The notes: generated by a model from the letters alone, not told the origin. A stretch of DNA of 15,188 nucleotides from Flavobacteriales bacterium (GCA_947450405.1 CANFVI010000025.1:1-15188), one strand, 5' to 3'; numbered from the stretch's first letter, positions 6,198 through 14,688 are shown. Program-made: numbers and translations.

Positions 6198-9100
6198 TTG
6201 AAAAAACGCGGTTCAAAATTACGGAAGATATTGCTTAGAACGCTATTGTTACTCGTTTTCTTTTCGAGTATGGTGGCTGTTCTTACCCGTAATAAATTTG
6301 TTCAAACCGAAATTGCACAATATTTAACTGGCTATCTTTCAAAGGAATTGGGCACTAAAGTCAGTGTAAAGGCCGTTGAAATTGACTTTTTAAGAAATTA
6401 TCATTTAGAGGATTTGTTAATCCTCGATAAGCACAACGATACCATCTTTTATGCCAAAACTTTCAATGCCAATATGGCTCATTTTTCTTTAAGAAAACGA
6501 AAAATCGATTTAAAGGACATTGAATTGAATAAAATGGCTATCCACATTGGCATTTATAAAAACGAAAAAGTTGTTAACTATCAATTTATTGAAGACTATT
6601 TTAAATCGTCCGATACCACTTCTGAATCGGCTCCTTGGAACATAAATATCGAGAATATTCAATTGGTGGATGCAAATTTTACTCAATTTGATTTTAGACC
6701 TAAGGATTTTAAAAATATTCCTGGCGAATACAATAACAATTATTTGGCAATTAGGAATATCAATGGTCAAATTCCTGAGTGGTTTATTGATAAAAAAGGA
6801 GGCAATCACTTTCAATTAAAGAACTTAACAGCCACTGAAAGAAGTGGGGTCCGCATTGAATCACTTTCTGCTGATTGTATTATTGATGACACCCAAATAA
6901 CACTTAATAAAATGAGATTGGAACTTCCCAATAGTGTAATTGGTCCAAAGTTTTCAATGACCTATAAAGACTTTACCGCAATGGATAAGCCATTTACCGA
7001 TGTGATTTATAGTTTGAAACTTACGAATTCTAAAATTTGTTTATCAGATATCAGTGCCTTCGCCCCATGGTTAAAAAATAGAAATTTTGTACTAGATGTC
7101 AATGCCGATATCAAGGGTCCTTTGTGTAAAATTCAATCAAACTATTTTAATGCAAAAACAAAAAATGGCACTGTGTTGAATTTGAAATATGTATTAAACG
7201 GATTGCCAGAGGTTCCAACATTATTCAATGGTATTGAATTTAAACAATCAACGGTTTTTGTAAACGATATCATTACCCTTATTCCTGAAATTGAACTGCC
7301 CAAAACTGTGCTAGATTTGGGCTATGTTAAATTGAATGGGGACTTGGATTTGCCAATGGGATTGCTTCATTGGGACGGTGAAATCAAAACTGATAAAGGG
7401 AATTTGGCTGGGGTTCTGGATTTGGATTATTCAAAAGAGAAAGACCCGATGGGTTATGATTTGAACGTTACAATTGATTCAGTAAACTGGAATCACTTTT
7501 TGCCACAAGCCGCTTTTTTAGGCAAGGCAAATATGGGACTCAAACTTAAGGGTACAGGATTTGACGAAAATGCAATTGTTGAATATGATATTTCAACATC
7601 TTCATATTCTATGAATAAACGGAGATTTGAGAGAGCATCTGTTGCAGGAATACTTGAAAAGGGCATTCTTGATGGCACCATGGTTTCAGAAGATCCTTCG
7701 GCAAGTTTTACAATTGATTATTTGGCGGAAAATATTTTCAAATCGCAACATTCTGTTGTAGATGCTAAAATTGTGAATCTCGATTTTAATAAGTTGGGAT
7801 TTGATAGTGTTGGAACTTCATTCAAGGGTGAAATTCATTCTGATTTAACCGGTTCAGATTTGAATACAATTCTGGGGGAAGTTTTATTTACCAACTGCCA
7901 AATAAATCGTGGTAGCCAAGATTTCATGTTGGCAACACAATTGATTCGCAGAAAGAAATTAGACAGGGTTGAATTTACAGGGAACTGGATAGATGGATTT
8001 ATTTCAGGAAATTGGAAATTGGGAAAGACAGGATTATGGGTTGAACAAATTTTGCATGAAATGGCGCCAGCACGGTTTGCTGCTGCCAAAGAAAAATGTA
8101 CTGACTCCGTAGCGTTCGACCTTTTCTTGTTTCAAACGGTGTGGCTTGACGCATTGGTTGCTCCAGGATTAAGGCTTGGCCCTTTGTCGCTTGTTGGTAA
8201 CTACAATGGATTTGATAACAAATACAACATTGAAATAGGACCATTTTCTATGGAATATGGCCTGTTTTCAAGTGAAAAAACCAAAATAAGCATTCATAAA
8301 AACAAGTTGATAGACAATACGGCTGAATTGACATTCCTATCCAATCAAAGTAAATTTGATAATACCCTTTATGACAAAATTGAGATCGCTGCAGGAATCG
8401 GTAACGATTTAATGTCCCTCAAAACCCATATTCACGAAAAGGAAAATAGGTATTCTCTTAATTTAGCAGCCTTTGGTAAAATTAAGGAGAATTCAGCCGA
8501 TTTCAATTTAGACAAAACCGATTTGAGGATTTTTTCAACTACGTGGATGCTAGATAGGCAAGCCAATATTTTGTTTAACCCGGACAAAATTAATATTTCG
8601 AACTTTTATTTGAGTGACAACACCCACTACTTGGAGGTGAAAGGCGATATTTCAAAGTCTAACTCAGATACCCTTCGAATGGATTTTAGTAATATCACGC
8701 CTGAAGTTCTGAAACCATTTTTACCCAAGGGAAGCTTAGATAGTTTGGAATTTAAAGCCAATGGTGATGTGAAAATCTGTGCGGTACTTGGCAATCCTCG
8801 ATTTATTGGAGAAGTGGGAATAAATAAAATTAAGTATAACCGTTTCCAATACGGAGATTTAGATCTGTCTATCAAGGAAACTGGCAAAGTGGGATTCTTG
8901 CAAATGAATTGTTTGTTCAGATCTGGACCATTAAAAACATTGGCGCTAAATGGAAGTTTACAAGTAAATGCATTAAATGGCAGCGATTTAGATATTTATG
9001 GTGAGCTTCCAAGGAAAACACCAATTCAAATTTTACAACCTTTTTTAACAGGAATTGTAGGATTTAAGGAAGGTTACTTAAGAGGAAACTTCCATTTATT

Positions 9101-10652
9101 TGGAACCACAGAAAATCCCAAAGCAGAAGGCTTGATATCGATTGAGCAAGCCAGAATGAAAGTTGATTATTTGGGTACCGAATATACAACTTCCGGAAAT
9201 ATTAAAGTTACAGAAAAAGGATTATTTACTGTGCGTCCTTTAAAGATTTTCGATGATTCAAAAAAGAATTTCGCTTGGATGAAGTTGGCATTTACTTATA
9301 AAAACTTCTCTGAATTTGGATTGGATCTTCAAGTAGATAGTCTGAAGAATTTTAGAGTATTACAAACTACAGAAAAAGACAACAACTTATTTTATGGAAA
9401 TGCTTGGGCTGATGGGAATTGCCGTATGTATGGGCCGTTGAATCAAATTAACATGGATATTAATTTGAAACCAAGAAAAAATTCGCTGCTGTCAATTCAA
9501 TATTCATCTGGAAATGAAAATACAATTTCAGGGGCCATCATATTTAGAAATCACCTAGGGAAAATACAGGCCACATCAGTGAAAAAGGAAACTCCAAATA
9601 GTTTGGGTAAAATCAATATGAATATCACTGCAACTCCTGAAGCGGAAGTTCAGTTTGTAATTGATAAAAAGCTCGGCGATATTATCAAGGGTAGGGGAAA
9701 TGGACAACTTCGATTGGTATATGATCTCGATAAAAAATTCTATATGTTTGGTAGTTTTTTTGTTGAACAAGGTGAATATTCTTTTTCATTGCCAGGGATT
9801 AATTTATTAAAGCGTATTTCCCTCGATAAGGGTGGTTCAATTGTGTGGGATGGAGATCCATTCAACGCAACAGTTGATTTGGTTGGAAGAATTGAAAAGA
9901 AAATTTCGCCATCAACGCTCATGATTACATCCGTTGGTGCAAAAACGAGTTATCCTGCAACCAAAATTATCAGTTTGCTAACTTTGAAAGGGAATTTGTT
10001 TAGTCCATCAATCGGATTTGATATTCAAGCTCCTGATTTGTCATCTACAGGTGGCACGTCGGCCAACGAAGTGAATTCTGTGATACAGAGAATTCGAAGC
10101 GACAAAGATGAAACGATGCGTCAAGCGGTGGCTTTATTGTTGTTTGGTAATTTTATTCCTCCTTCTTTTTCAAGCAGTGGCGCTTCGGCAACAAGTAATT
10201 TTAGTGGTTCAGGATTTGCAGGAAACAGTGTTTCAATGATAGCGAGTTCGGTGGTGAATGATTTGTTTTCGAAATACGGAATTCCAACCCGAATTCAAGT
10301 GAATATTGACGACGTAAGGAATTCAACGGGAACAAGCAATACCAAATTGTTCTTGAATACAGAATGGTTTTTGTCGGACAGATTGCGGTTGGATTTGAAT
10401 TACGATCCAACTGTGGCGGTTTTGGTAAGCAGTGCAGCTTTGCCAATCAATTTTAACTTGGAATACAAAACCACCGATGAAAATTGGAGAATTAAAGCAT
10501 TTTCTAGGAGTAATAATTTATTGTTACAACAAAATGGAAGTTCAACAACAAACGGGGTTTCTGGAAATACGTTGGGAACAGGTATCATGTATCGCAAAGA
10601 GTTTGAAACGTTCAAACGGAAAAAAACTGCACCTAATCCAATTAAAAATTAA
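6198..10652 (+). CDS. tamB: TamB-like translocation and assembly module protein (DUF490)
   Basis: TamB-type proteins are long beta-groove (AsmA-like, bridge-type lipid transfer) proteins anchored in the inner membrane and spanning the periplasm; they help outer-membrane protein assembly and/or phospholipid transport. From TTG 6198 the product has 1484 residues: a basic N-terminus (KKRGSKLRKILLR), one membrane helix (about residues 11-30), the early family motif YLSKELGTKVSVKAVEIDF, a very long beta-rich middle, and a C-terminal TamB domain from about residue 1000 to 1470 that includes GSIVWDGDPFNATVDL, LLTLKGNLFSPSIGFDI and RQAVALLLFGNFIPP. The frame stays open upstream to TTG 6147, but that start would overlap tsaD and precede the candidate promoter, and would add a Trp-rich leader unlike the family. 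ATG 6270 would remove the anchor. No TamA/BamA-type partner gene is present nearby. Confidence 0.93.
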   Translation: MKKRGSKLRKILLRTLLLLVFFSSMVAVLTRNKFVQTEIAQYLTGYLSKELGTKVSVKAVEIDFLRNYHLEDLLILDKHNDTIFYAKTFNANMAHFSLRKRKIDLKDIELNKMAIHIGIYKNEKVVNYQFIEDYFKSSDTTSESAPWNINIENIQLVDANFTQFDFRPKDFKNIPGEYNNNYLAIRNINGQIPEWFIDKKGGNHFQLKNLTATERSGVRIESLSADCIIDDTQITLNKMRLELPNSVIGPKFSMTYKDFTAMDKPFTDVIYSLKLTNSKICLSDISAFAPWLKNRNFVLDVNADIKGPLCKIQSNYFNAKTKNGTVLNLKYVLNGLPEVPTLFNGIEFKQSTVFVNDIITLIPEIELPKTVLDLGYVKLNGDLDLPMGLLHWDGEIKTDKGNLAGVLDLDYSKEKDPMGYDLNVTIDSVNWNHFLPQAAFLGKANMGLKLKGTGFDENAIVEYDISTSSYSMNKRRFERASVAGILEKGILDGTMVSEDPSASFTIDYLAENIFKSQHSVVDAKIVNLDFNKLGFDSVGTSFKGEIHSDLTGSDLNTILGEVLFTNCQINRGSQDFMLATQLIRRKKLDRVEFTGNWIDGFISGNWKLGKTGLWVEQILHEMAPARFAAAKEKCTDSVAFDLFLFQTVWLDALVAPGLRLGPLSLVGNYNGFDNKYNIEIGPFSMEYGLFSSEKTKISIHKNKLIDNTAELTFLSNQSKFDNTLYDKIEIAAGIGNDLMSLKTHIHEKENRYSLNLAAFGKIKENSADFNLDKTDLRIFSTTWMLDRQANILFNPDKINISNFYLSDNTHYLEVKGDISKSNSDTLRMDFSNITPEVLKPFLPKGSLDSLEFKANGDVKICAVLGNPRFIGEVGINKIKYNRFQYGDLDLSIKETGKVGFLQMNCLFRSGPLKTLALNGSLQVNALNGSDLDIYGELPRKTPIQILQPFLTGIVGFKEGYLRGNFHLFGTTENPKAEGLISIEQARMKVDYLGTEYTTSGNIKVTEKGLFTVRPLKIFDDSKKNFAWMKLAFTYKNFSEFGLDLQVDSLKNFRVLQTTEKDNNLFYGNAWADGNCRMYGPLNQINMDINLKPRKNSLLSIQYSSGNENTISGAIIFRNHLGKIQATSVKKETPNSLGKINMNITATPEAEVQFVIDKKLGDIIKGRGNGQLRLVYDLDKKFYMFGSFFVEQGEYSFSLPGINLLKRISLDKGGSIVWDGDPFNATVDLVGRIEKKISPSTLMITSVGAKTSYPATKIISLLTLKGNLFSPSIGFDIQAPDLSSTGGTSANEVNSVIQRIRSDKDETMRQAVALLLFGNFIPPSFSSSGASATSNFSGSGFAGNSVSMIASSVVNDLFSKYGIPTRIQVNIDDVRNSTGTSNTKLFLNTEWFLSDRLRLDLNYDPTVAVLVSSAALPINFNLEYKTTDENWRIKAFSRSNNLLLQQNGSSTTNGVSGNTLGTGIMYRKEFETFKRKKTAPNPIKN
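6214..6221 (-). promoter_or_regulatory. Candidate -7 box (TAATTTTG) for tsaD
   Basis: On the minus strand TAATTTTG matches TAnnTTTG exactly. It sits 58 bases upstream of the tsaD ATG and overlaps the 5' coding end of tamB, so the two divergent transcription units would overlap at their 5' ends. No clear -33 TTG is seen at standard spacing. Confidence 0.35.
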
Positions 10653-10669
10653 TCAACTCAACAATTATT

Positions 10670-10677
10670 TACTTTCG
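10670..10677 (+). promoter_or_regulatory. Candidate -7 box (TACTTTCG) for the ABC permease gene
   Basis: TACTTTCG differs from TAnnTTTG at one position and ends exactly 4 bases before ATG 10682, in the 29-base gap after tamB. A -7 element here predicts transcription starting at or next to the A of the ATG. No -33 TTG is seen at the expected distance. Confidence 0.4.
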
Positions 10678-10681
10678 TAAA

Positions 10682-11950
10682 ATGTCCATTAAAATCCCTT
10701 TAATCGAATCCTTTAAAATGTCGGGTTCAGCCATCAAGCAGAATAAACTGCGAAGTGTTTTGTCGGTTTTGGGAATTACAATTGGAATTTTTTGTATTAT
10801 TTCAGTATATGCTTTGGTGCATTCTTTGGAAAAGAGTTTGAACAATCAATTTTCTAAATTTGGATCTGACGTTGTATTTATTCAAAAATGGCCATGGGAT
10901 GAATTTGGCAATAATTATCCTTGGTGGAAATATTTAAAACGCCCCGTCACTAAACCCGAAGAGGCCGATTTTTTAGTTGATCGAATTACGCCAAATAAAG
11001 TAAAAGCAATTGCTTATTTATTTCAGCAAAATGCGGATGTAAAAACATCGAAAAATGCCCTAAAAGGAGTTGAAATCAAATGTGTTTCTTACCAATATAA
11101 CCAAATTCAATCGGTTAATATTGAATATGGACGGTATTTTACTTACGAAGAAAGCAATAATGGCCAACCTGTTGTAATTCTAGGTGCAAGTATTGCACAG
11201 AATTTATTTCCTGAGGGAAGTCCTAATGGTAAAAAAGTAAGGGTAGGATCTGGAATTTGCACCGTGATTGGTGTTTGCAAATTTGAAGGGGCCAGCATGA
11301 TAAACAACTCAAGTGATGATGGTGTTTTTGTTCCCTCTAAATGGGGATTGGGATTCTTCTCATACAAACAAAGTGAAGATGCGCAAATTATGGTTAGGGC
11401 TGAAGATGGTGTTTCAATTGATGATTTAAGAATTGATGTTGCCCAAAGTATGAGGGCATACAGACGATTAAAACCTGGGGCTGAAAATGATTTTGCAGTA
11501 AATAAAATGTCGATGATAACCGATGCCATTTCGAGTTTATTCGGTCAAATAAAAAAAATAGGATTAATTATTGGGGCATTTGCAATGTTGGTTGGCTGTT
11601 TCGGGGTGGCTAATATTATGTTTGTCTCAGTGAAAGAACGGACCCAAGAAATTGGAATTCAAAAAGCATTGGGAGCGCAAAATTGGTTTATCCAAGTGCA
11701 GTTTTTATTAGAAAGTATTTGGCTTTGTATTGCTGGGGGATTACTAGGTATTTTCTTTGTTTGGCTCGTTTTGTATGGGCTTAACGCAGCTTTCTCGTCA
11801 TCTTTAGGGGCAGGAGCTTCATTGTCGTTGGGAATGGAAGATGCTTTGATTGGAATTGTTACTTCTGTATTTGTGGGTATTGTTGCTGGATTTATTCCGG
11901 CGGCATCGGCAGCAAAGATGGATCCCGTAACTGCCATCCGATCAAAATAA
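10682..11950 (+). CDS. ABC transporter permease, MacB/FtsX type
   Basis: This 422-residue inner-membrane protein has the MacB-type layout: transmembrane helix 1 at about 27-48 (SVLGITIGIFCIISVYALV), a large periplasmic MacB core domain at about 49-290, then the FtsX domain with helices at about 292-316, 343-367 and 387-407. Between helices 2 and 3, SVKERTQEIGIQKALGA (316-332) is the conserved cytoplasmic coupling segment that contacts the ATPase. The C-terminus AAKMDPVTAIRSK is typical of the family. Such permeases act in mechanotransmission or export (macrolide, lipoprotein or peptide) with a separate ATPase and often a periplasmic adaptor; neither gene lies next to it. The substrate cannot be told. 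It starts 29 bases after tamB and could be read from tamB transcription or from its own box. Confidence 0.93.
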   Translation: MSIKIPLIESFKMSGSAIKQNKLRSVLSVLGITIGIFCIISVYALVHSLEKSLNNQFSKFGSDVVFIQKWPWDEFGNNYPWWKYLKRPVTKPEEADFLVDRITPNKVKAIAYLFQQNADVKTSKNALKGVEIKCVSYQYNQIQSVNIEYGRYFTYEESNNGQPVVILGASIAQNLFPEGSPNGKKVRVGSGICTVIGVCKFEGASMINNSSDDGVFVPSKWGLGFFSYKQSEDAQIMVRAEDGVSIDDLRIDVAQSMRAYRRLKPGAENDFAVNKMSMITDAISSLFGQIKKIGLIIGAFAMLVGCFGVANIMFVSVKERTQEIGIQKALGAQNWFIQVQFLLESIWLCIAGGLLGIFFVWLVLYGLNAAFSSSLGAGASLSLGMEDALIGIVTSVFVGIVAGFIPAASAAKMDPVTAIRSK

Positions 11951-12006
11951 TTGAAGCGTAAGAATTATTATTCATTTAACTTATTTGTGACATCCAACAA
12001 GGTTTT

Positions 12007-14250
12007 ATGTATTTACTTTGCAAAGTGATTTTGAAAAAGAAAAATATATTGTTTGTTTTTAGTGCTTTGTTGACTTTTGTTGCTTATGCTCAGAAAGATA
12101 CATTGCAAAGAAACAAAAAAGATACAAGCGATATTGAAAAAATGAAAGTGCTTGAAATTAAAGTTCAAGCCAATATTATTGAAAACCAAGCAGATAAACT
12201 AGTTTACAATGCATCTCAGGACATAACAAGCAAAGGTTCTTCTTTAAGCGACATGTTGTCGAAAGTACCCATGGTTGAAGTGGATATGGATGGAAATGTT
12301 TCTATGCGTGGCAACAGAAATATCAAATTCTTAATCAATGGCCGACCTTCAGGGTTGCTTGCTGGTAATCTTGCCGATGCATTAAAATCGATTTCAGCAG
12401 ATGATATTGACAAAATTGAAGTAATTACCAATCCATCTGCAAAATATGATGCGGAGGGTTCTGGAGGGGTTATAAATATAATAATGAAGGATGTTCGATT
12501 AAAAGGAAATTCGGGCAACTTTAGAATGGGATTGGGTACCAGGAGTGCCAATTTGGGTGGCACATTTTCTGTGCAACGTGGGAAAACCAATTTCACCACC
12601 ATGATAGGTGGCCACGGATGGAGAACATGGGGGTTTTCAAGAGCCAATAGATTAAATACCATTCAAGGATTTACAAATCAACTTACACAAAACTCTGATT
12701 TTAGTAACTGGGGTGGTGGGCCAAGGGTCACATTTTCGGTTGATCACACTTTTAATAAAAAGAATGCATTCAGTGCATCGGCATCGGTGAATACGGGTTG
12801 GAGAGGTACTTTAACTGATTGGGAAACCAATGTGGGAGTTAAAGATAGTTTTTTGAATTACTTATGGAATCAGAATTCAGATAAATTAAGCACTACAATT
12901 GGGTATGATATCAATGTAGATTATCGCAAAAAATTTGATAAAAAAGACAGAGAACTCGGTTGGTCTGCTCAATTTTCTAATAGTACTGAAAATGCAAAAT
13001 ATACAAGTGATAGAAAAAATCAAATTGGAAAATTATTGCACAATGAAAAAAGTTTAAATGTGGGTCAGAATAATGAACTGTCTACGCAGCTAGATTTTAC
13101 AGAACCTATAACTTCGAAAATTTCATTAGAGTCGGGTATAAAAGGAATTTGGCGTTTTGTATTTTCTGATTATTCTTTCGATAGTTTAAATATCCCTCAA
13201 AATGAATATTCAACCATAGCCTTTAGAAACAACTCATTTACCTATTATCAATATGTTTATGCTGGATATTCTCAAATAATTTATAATTTAAATGCAAATT
13301 ACACAATTAAGGTAGGTGGCCGTTTTGAGTATACTAATTTTGGAGGGAATTTGAGTAAGCCTAATGAAATTTCTTTTACAGGCAAGCCTTACAAAAACCT
13401 AATTCCTTTTTTAAACATATCTAGAAAAATTGGACAAGGTGGTTATTTGCGCTTTAATTTTACGCAAAGAATTCAGCGTCCTAGCTTATTTTATTTGAAT
13501 CCATATACCAATTTCAGTGATCCATTAAATATTACTACAGGAAACCCATATTTATCTCCAGAAATCTCTACCAATTATGAATTATCGTTTGGTAATTATA
13601 CACCTGTTGGTGGTTATGGAATTAACGTTTATCACAAACGTTTGAATAATTCAATTGAAACTTACCGCATTGTTGATGAAAATAAAGTTTACAGAACTAC
13701 CTATGGGAATATTGGTCAAAATATTACCACTGGCTTCGATGTAAATATCAATTTCAAGGGCAAAACTTGGATGCTCAGTTTGAATGGCGGTGCTGGATTT
13801 GTTAACATTAGGAGTGTCGTTGATACAGGAGTTACTGCTGGGTTAAGTTCAAAGGGAATTACATATACTGTTGGAACCAGAGGTTCATATAATATTTCTA
13901 AAAAATATACCATTGAAATGTTTGCAAGATTTAATGCTCCAACTTTTTCTTTGCAGGGATATTCGGCAAATTGGTTTATGCACGTAATTAGTGTTAAGCG
14001 AAGATTCAACAATGACAAGGGTGGAATTGGTTTGGGATTAGATAATCCTTTTTCGCCTCAGGTTGATTATAAAACCGACAACAAAGGATTAAATTTCTCA
14101 TATTATGAGATGCGAAGAACCACAATGTGGGGTGTTAGGATCAATTTTGACTATACTTTTGGGGGTATTCAGGTAGAGAAATCTAAGCCAGTAGAACGCA
14201 AGTTGAAAAATGATGATTTGAAGGATGGAGAAAAAGAAGGAGGCTCTTAA
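12007..14250 (+). CDS. Outer-membrane beta-barrel family protein, TonB-dependent-receptor-like
   Basis: The 747-residue product (from ATG 12007) has a signal peptide ending near AYAQ (residues 26-29), a plug-like domain at about 65-162 (NVSMRGNRNIKFLINGRPSG, then DKIEVITNPSAKYDAEGSGG, then VINIIM), and a long C-terminal barrel rich in aromatic beta-strands, including IQRPSLFYLNPYTNF and NITTGNPYLSPEISTNYELS, hallmarks of the OMP_b-brl_3 family. After the last strand comes a charged tail ending in RKLKNDDLKDGEKEGGS, also usual for the family. It lacks the carboxypeptidase-regulatory-like domain that commonly precedes the plug. The start is uncertain: ATG 12007 has AAGG 4 bases upstream, but GTG 12025 or TTG 12031 (giving KKKNILFVFSALLTFVAYAQ) make a cleaner signal peptide and would follow a promoter-like box. 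The ligand is unknown; no SusD-type partner is adjacent. Confidence 0.9.
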   Translation: MYLLCKVILKKKNILFVFSALLTFVAYAQKDTLQRNKKDTSDIEKMKVLEIKVQANIIENQADKLVYNASQDITSKGSSLSDMLSKVPMVEVDMDGNVSMRGNRNIKFLINGRPSGLLAGNLADALKSISADDIDKIEVITNPSAKYDAEGSGGVINIIMKDVRLKGNSGNFRMGLGTRSANLGGTFSVQRGKTNFTTMIGGHGWRTWGFSRANRLNTIQGFTNQLTQNSDFSNWGGGPRVTFSVDHTFNKKNAFSASASVNTGWRGTLTDWETNVGVKDSFLNYLWNQNSDKLSTTIGYDINVDYRKKFDKKDRELGWSAQFSNSTENAKYTSDRKNQIGKLLHNEKSLNVGQNNELSTQLDFTEPITSKISLESGIKGIWRFVFSDYSFDSLNIPQNEYSTIAFRNNSFTYYQYVYAGYSQIIYNLNANYTIKVGGRFEYTNFGGNLSKPNEISFTGKPYKNLIPFLNISRKIGQGGYLRFNFTQRIQRPSLFYLNPYTNFSDPLNITTGNPYLSPEISTNYELSFGNYTPVGGYGINVYHKRLNNSIETYRIVDENKVYRTTYGNIGQNITTGFDVNINFKGKTWMLSLNGGAGFVNIRSVVDTGVTAGLSSKGITYTVGTRGSYNISKKYTIEMFARFNAPTFSLQGYSANWFMHVISVKRRFNNDKGGIGLGLDNPFSPQVDYKTDNKGLNFSYYEMRRTTMWGVRINFDYTFGGIQVEKSKPVERKLKNDDLKDGEKEGGS
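12013..12020 (+). promoter_or_regulatory. Possible -7 box (TTACTTTG) at the start of the receptor gene
   Basis: TTACTTTG matches TAnnTTTG at all but one position and is followed by CA. A TTTG at 11984-11987 lies upstream, with 25 bases between, slightly long for a -33 element. The box falls inside the reading frame if translation begins at ATG 12007, but just before the alternative starts GTG 12025 and TTG 12031. It may be chance in AT-rich DNA. Confidence 0.28.
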
Positions 14251-14280
14251 TTGATATTTTTAATTATGAATGCTTTTTAG

Positions 14281-14288
14281 TATCTTTG
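14281..14288 (+). promoter_or_regulatory. Candidate -7 box (TATCTTTG) for the DUF3127 gene
   Basis: TATCTTTG matches TAnnTTTG exactly and ends 4 bases before ATG 14293, in the 42-base gap after the receptor gene. A TTG at 14251-14253 lies upstream at a longer than usual spacing of 27 bases. Taken at face value the transcript would begin at or next to the start codon. Confidence 0.5.
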
Positions 14289-14292
14289 TTTT

Positions 14293-14688
14293 ATGGATAT
14301 TTCTGGAAAAGTGATACAAATCTTACCTAAGCAAACGGGTGCTGGCAAAAATGGACCTTGGGAAAAGCAAGACTATATTGTTGAAATTCAAGGTACTTAT
14401 CCCAAAAAAGTTTGTTTCAATTTATGGGGAGCTAAAATTTCTCAATTTGATATCAAAGAAGGTGAATTCATTAATGTGGGTGTAGATATTGAAAGTCGCG
14501 AATATCAAGGCCGTTGGTATACAGATGTTCGTGCTTGGAAAGTTGAAAGACCTGGTGCTTCTGGTAGTAATGGGGGTGCGCCTTCTACTCAAAATGCAGG
14601 GGACCACCATGATCCTTTTGCTCCTTCTGATGATACTCAAGATCCATTTGCATCGAATTCATCTGATGCTGATGATTTGCCATTCTAA
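14293..14688 (+). CDS. DUF3127 family protein, SSB-like OB-fold with acidic DDLPF tail
   Basis: The 131-residue product matches DUF3127, a small family widespread in Bacteroidota and related to single-stranded DNA-binding OB folds. Residues 1-86 form the folded part: GKVIQILPKQTG, WEKQDYIVEIQGTYPKKVCF, LWGAKISQF and YQGRWYTDVRAWKVER, the last closely resembling SSB 'ni.a.rye.dGq.r...ev.a..v'. Residues 87-131 are a disordered tail (GASGSNGG...) ending in DADDLPF, like the acidic tip by which bacterial SSB binds RecO, PriA and other repair proteins. The tail also holds two DPFA copies at 107-110 and 117-120. A single-strand-binding or SSB-partner role is inferred; it is clearly shorter and more divergent than canonical SSB. 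ATG 14293 is the only sensible start. Confidence 0.88.
   Translation: MDISGKVIQILPKQTGAGKNGPWEKQDYIVEIQGTYPKKVCFNLWGAKISQFDIKEGEFINVGVDIESREYQGRWYTDVRAWKVERPGASGSNGGAPSTQNAGDHHDPFAPSDDTQDPFASNSSDADDLPF

Noticed and set aside
7835..8244. Two overlapping antisense frames inside tamB (84 and 81 residues)
   Set aside because: Both are shadows of the continuous TamB reading frame, with no independent start signal.
11143..11529. 128-residue antisense frame opposite the ABC permease
   Set aside because: No recognisable domain; composition follows from the opposite strand of a conserved gene.
11946..11969. AATAATT / AATTATT inverted repeat after the permease gene
   Set aside because: Seven A-T pairs around a 10-base loop; expected by chance in this AT-rich DNA and thermodynamically poor.
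12216..12662. 148-residue antisense frame opposite the receptor plug domain
   Set aside because: It mirrors the conserved plug region; no signal, domain or start context is visible, and long antisense frames are common opposite such genes.
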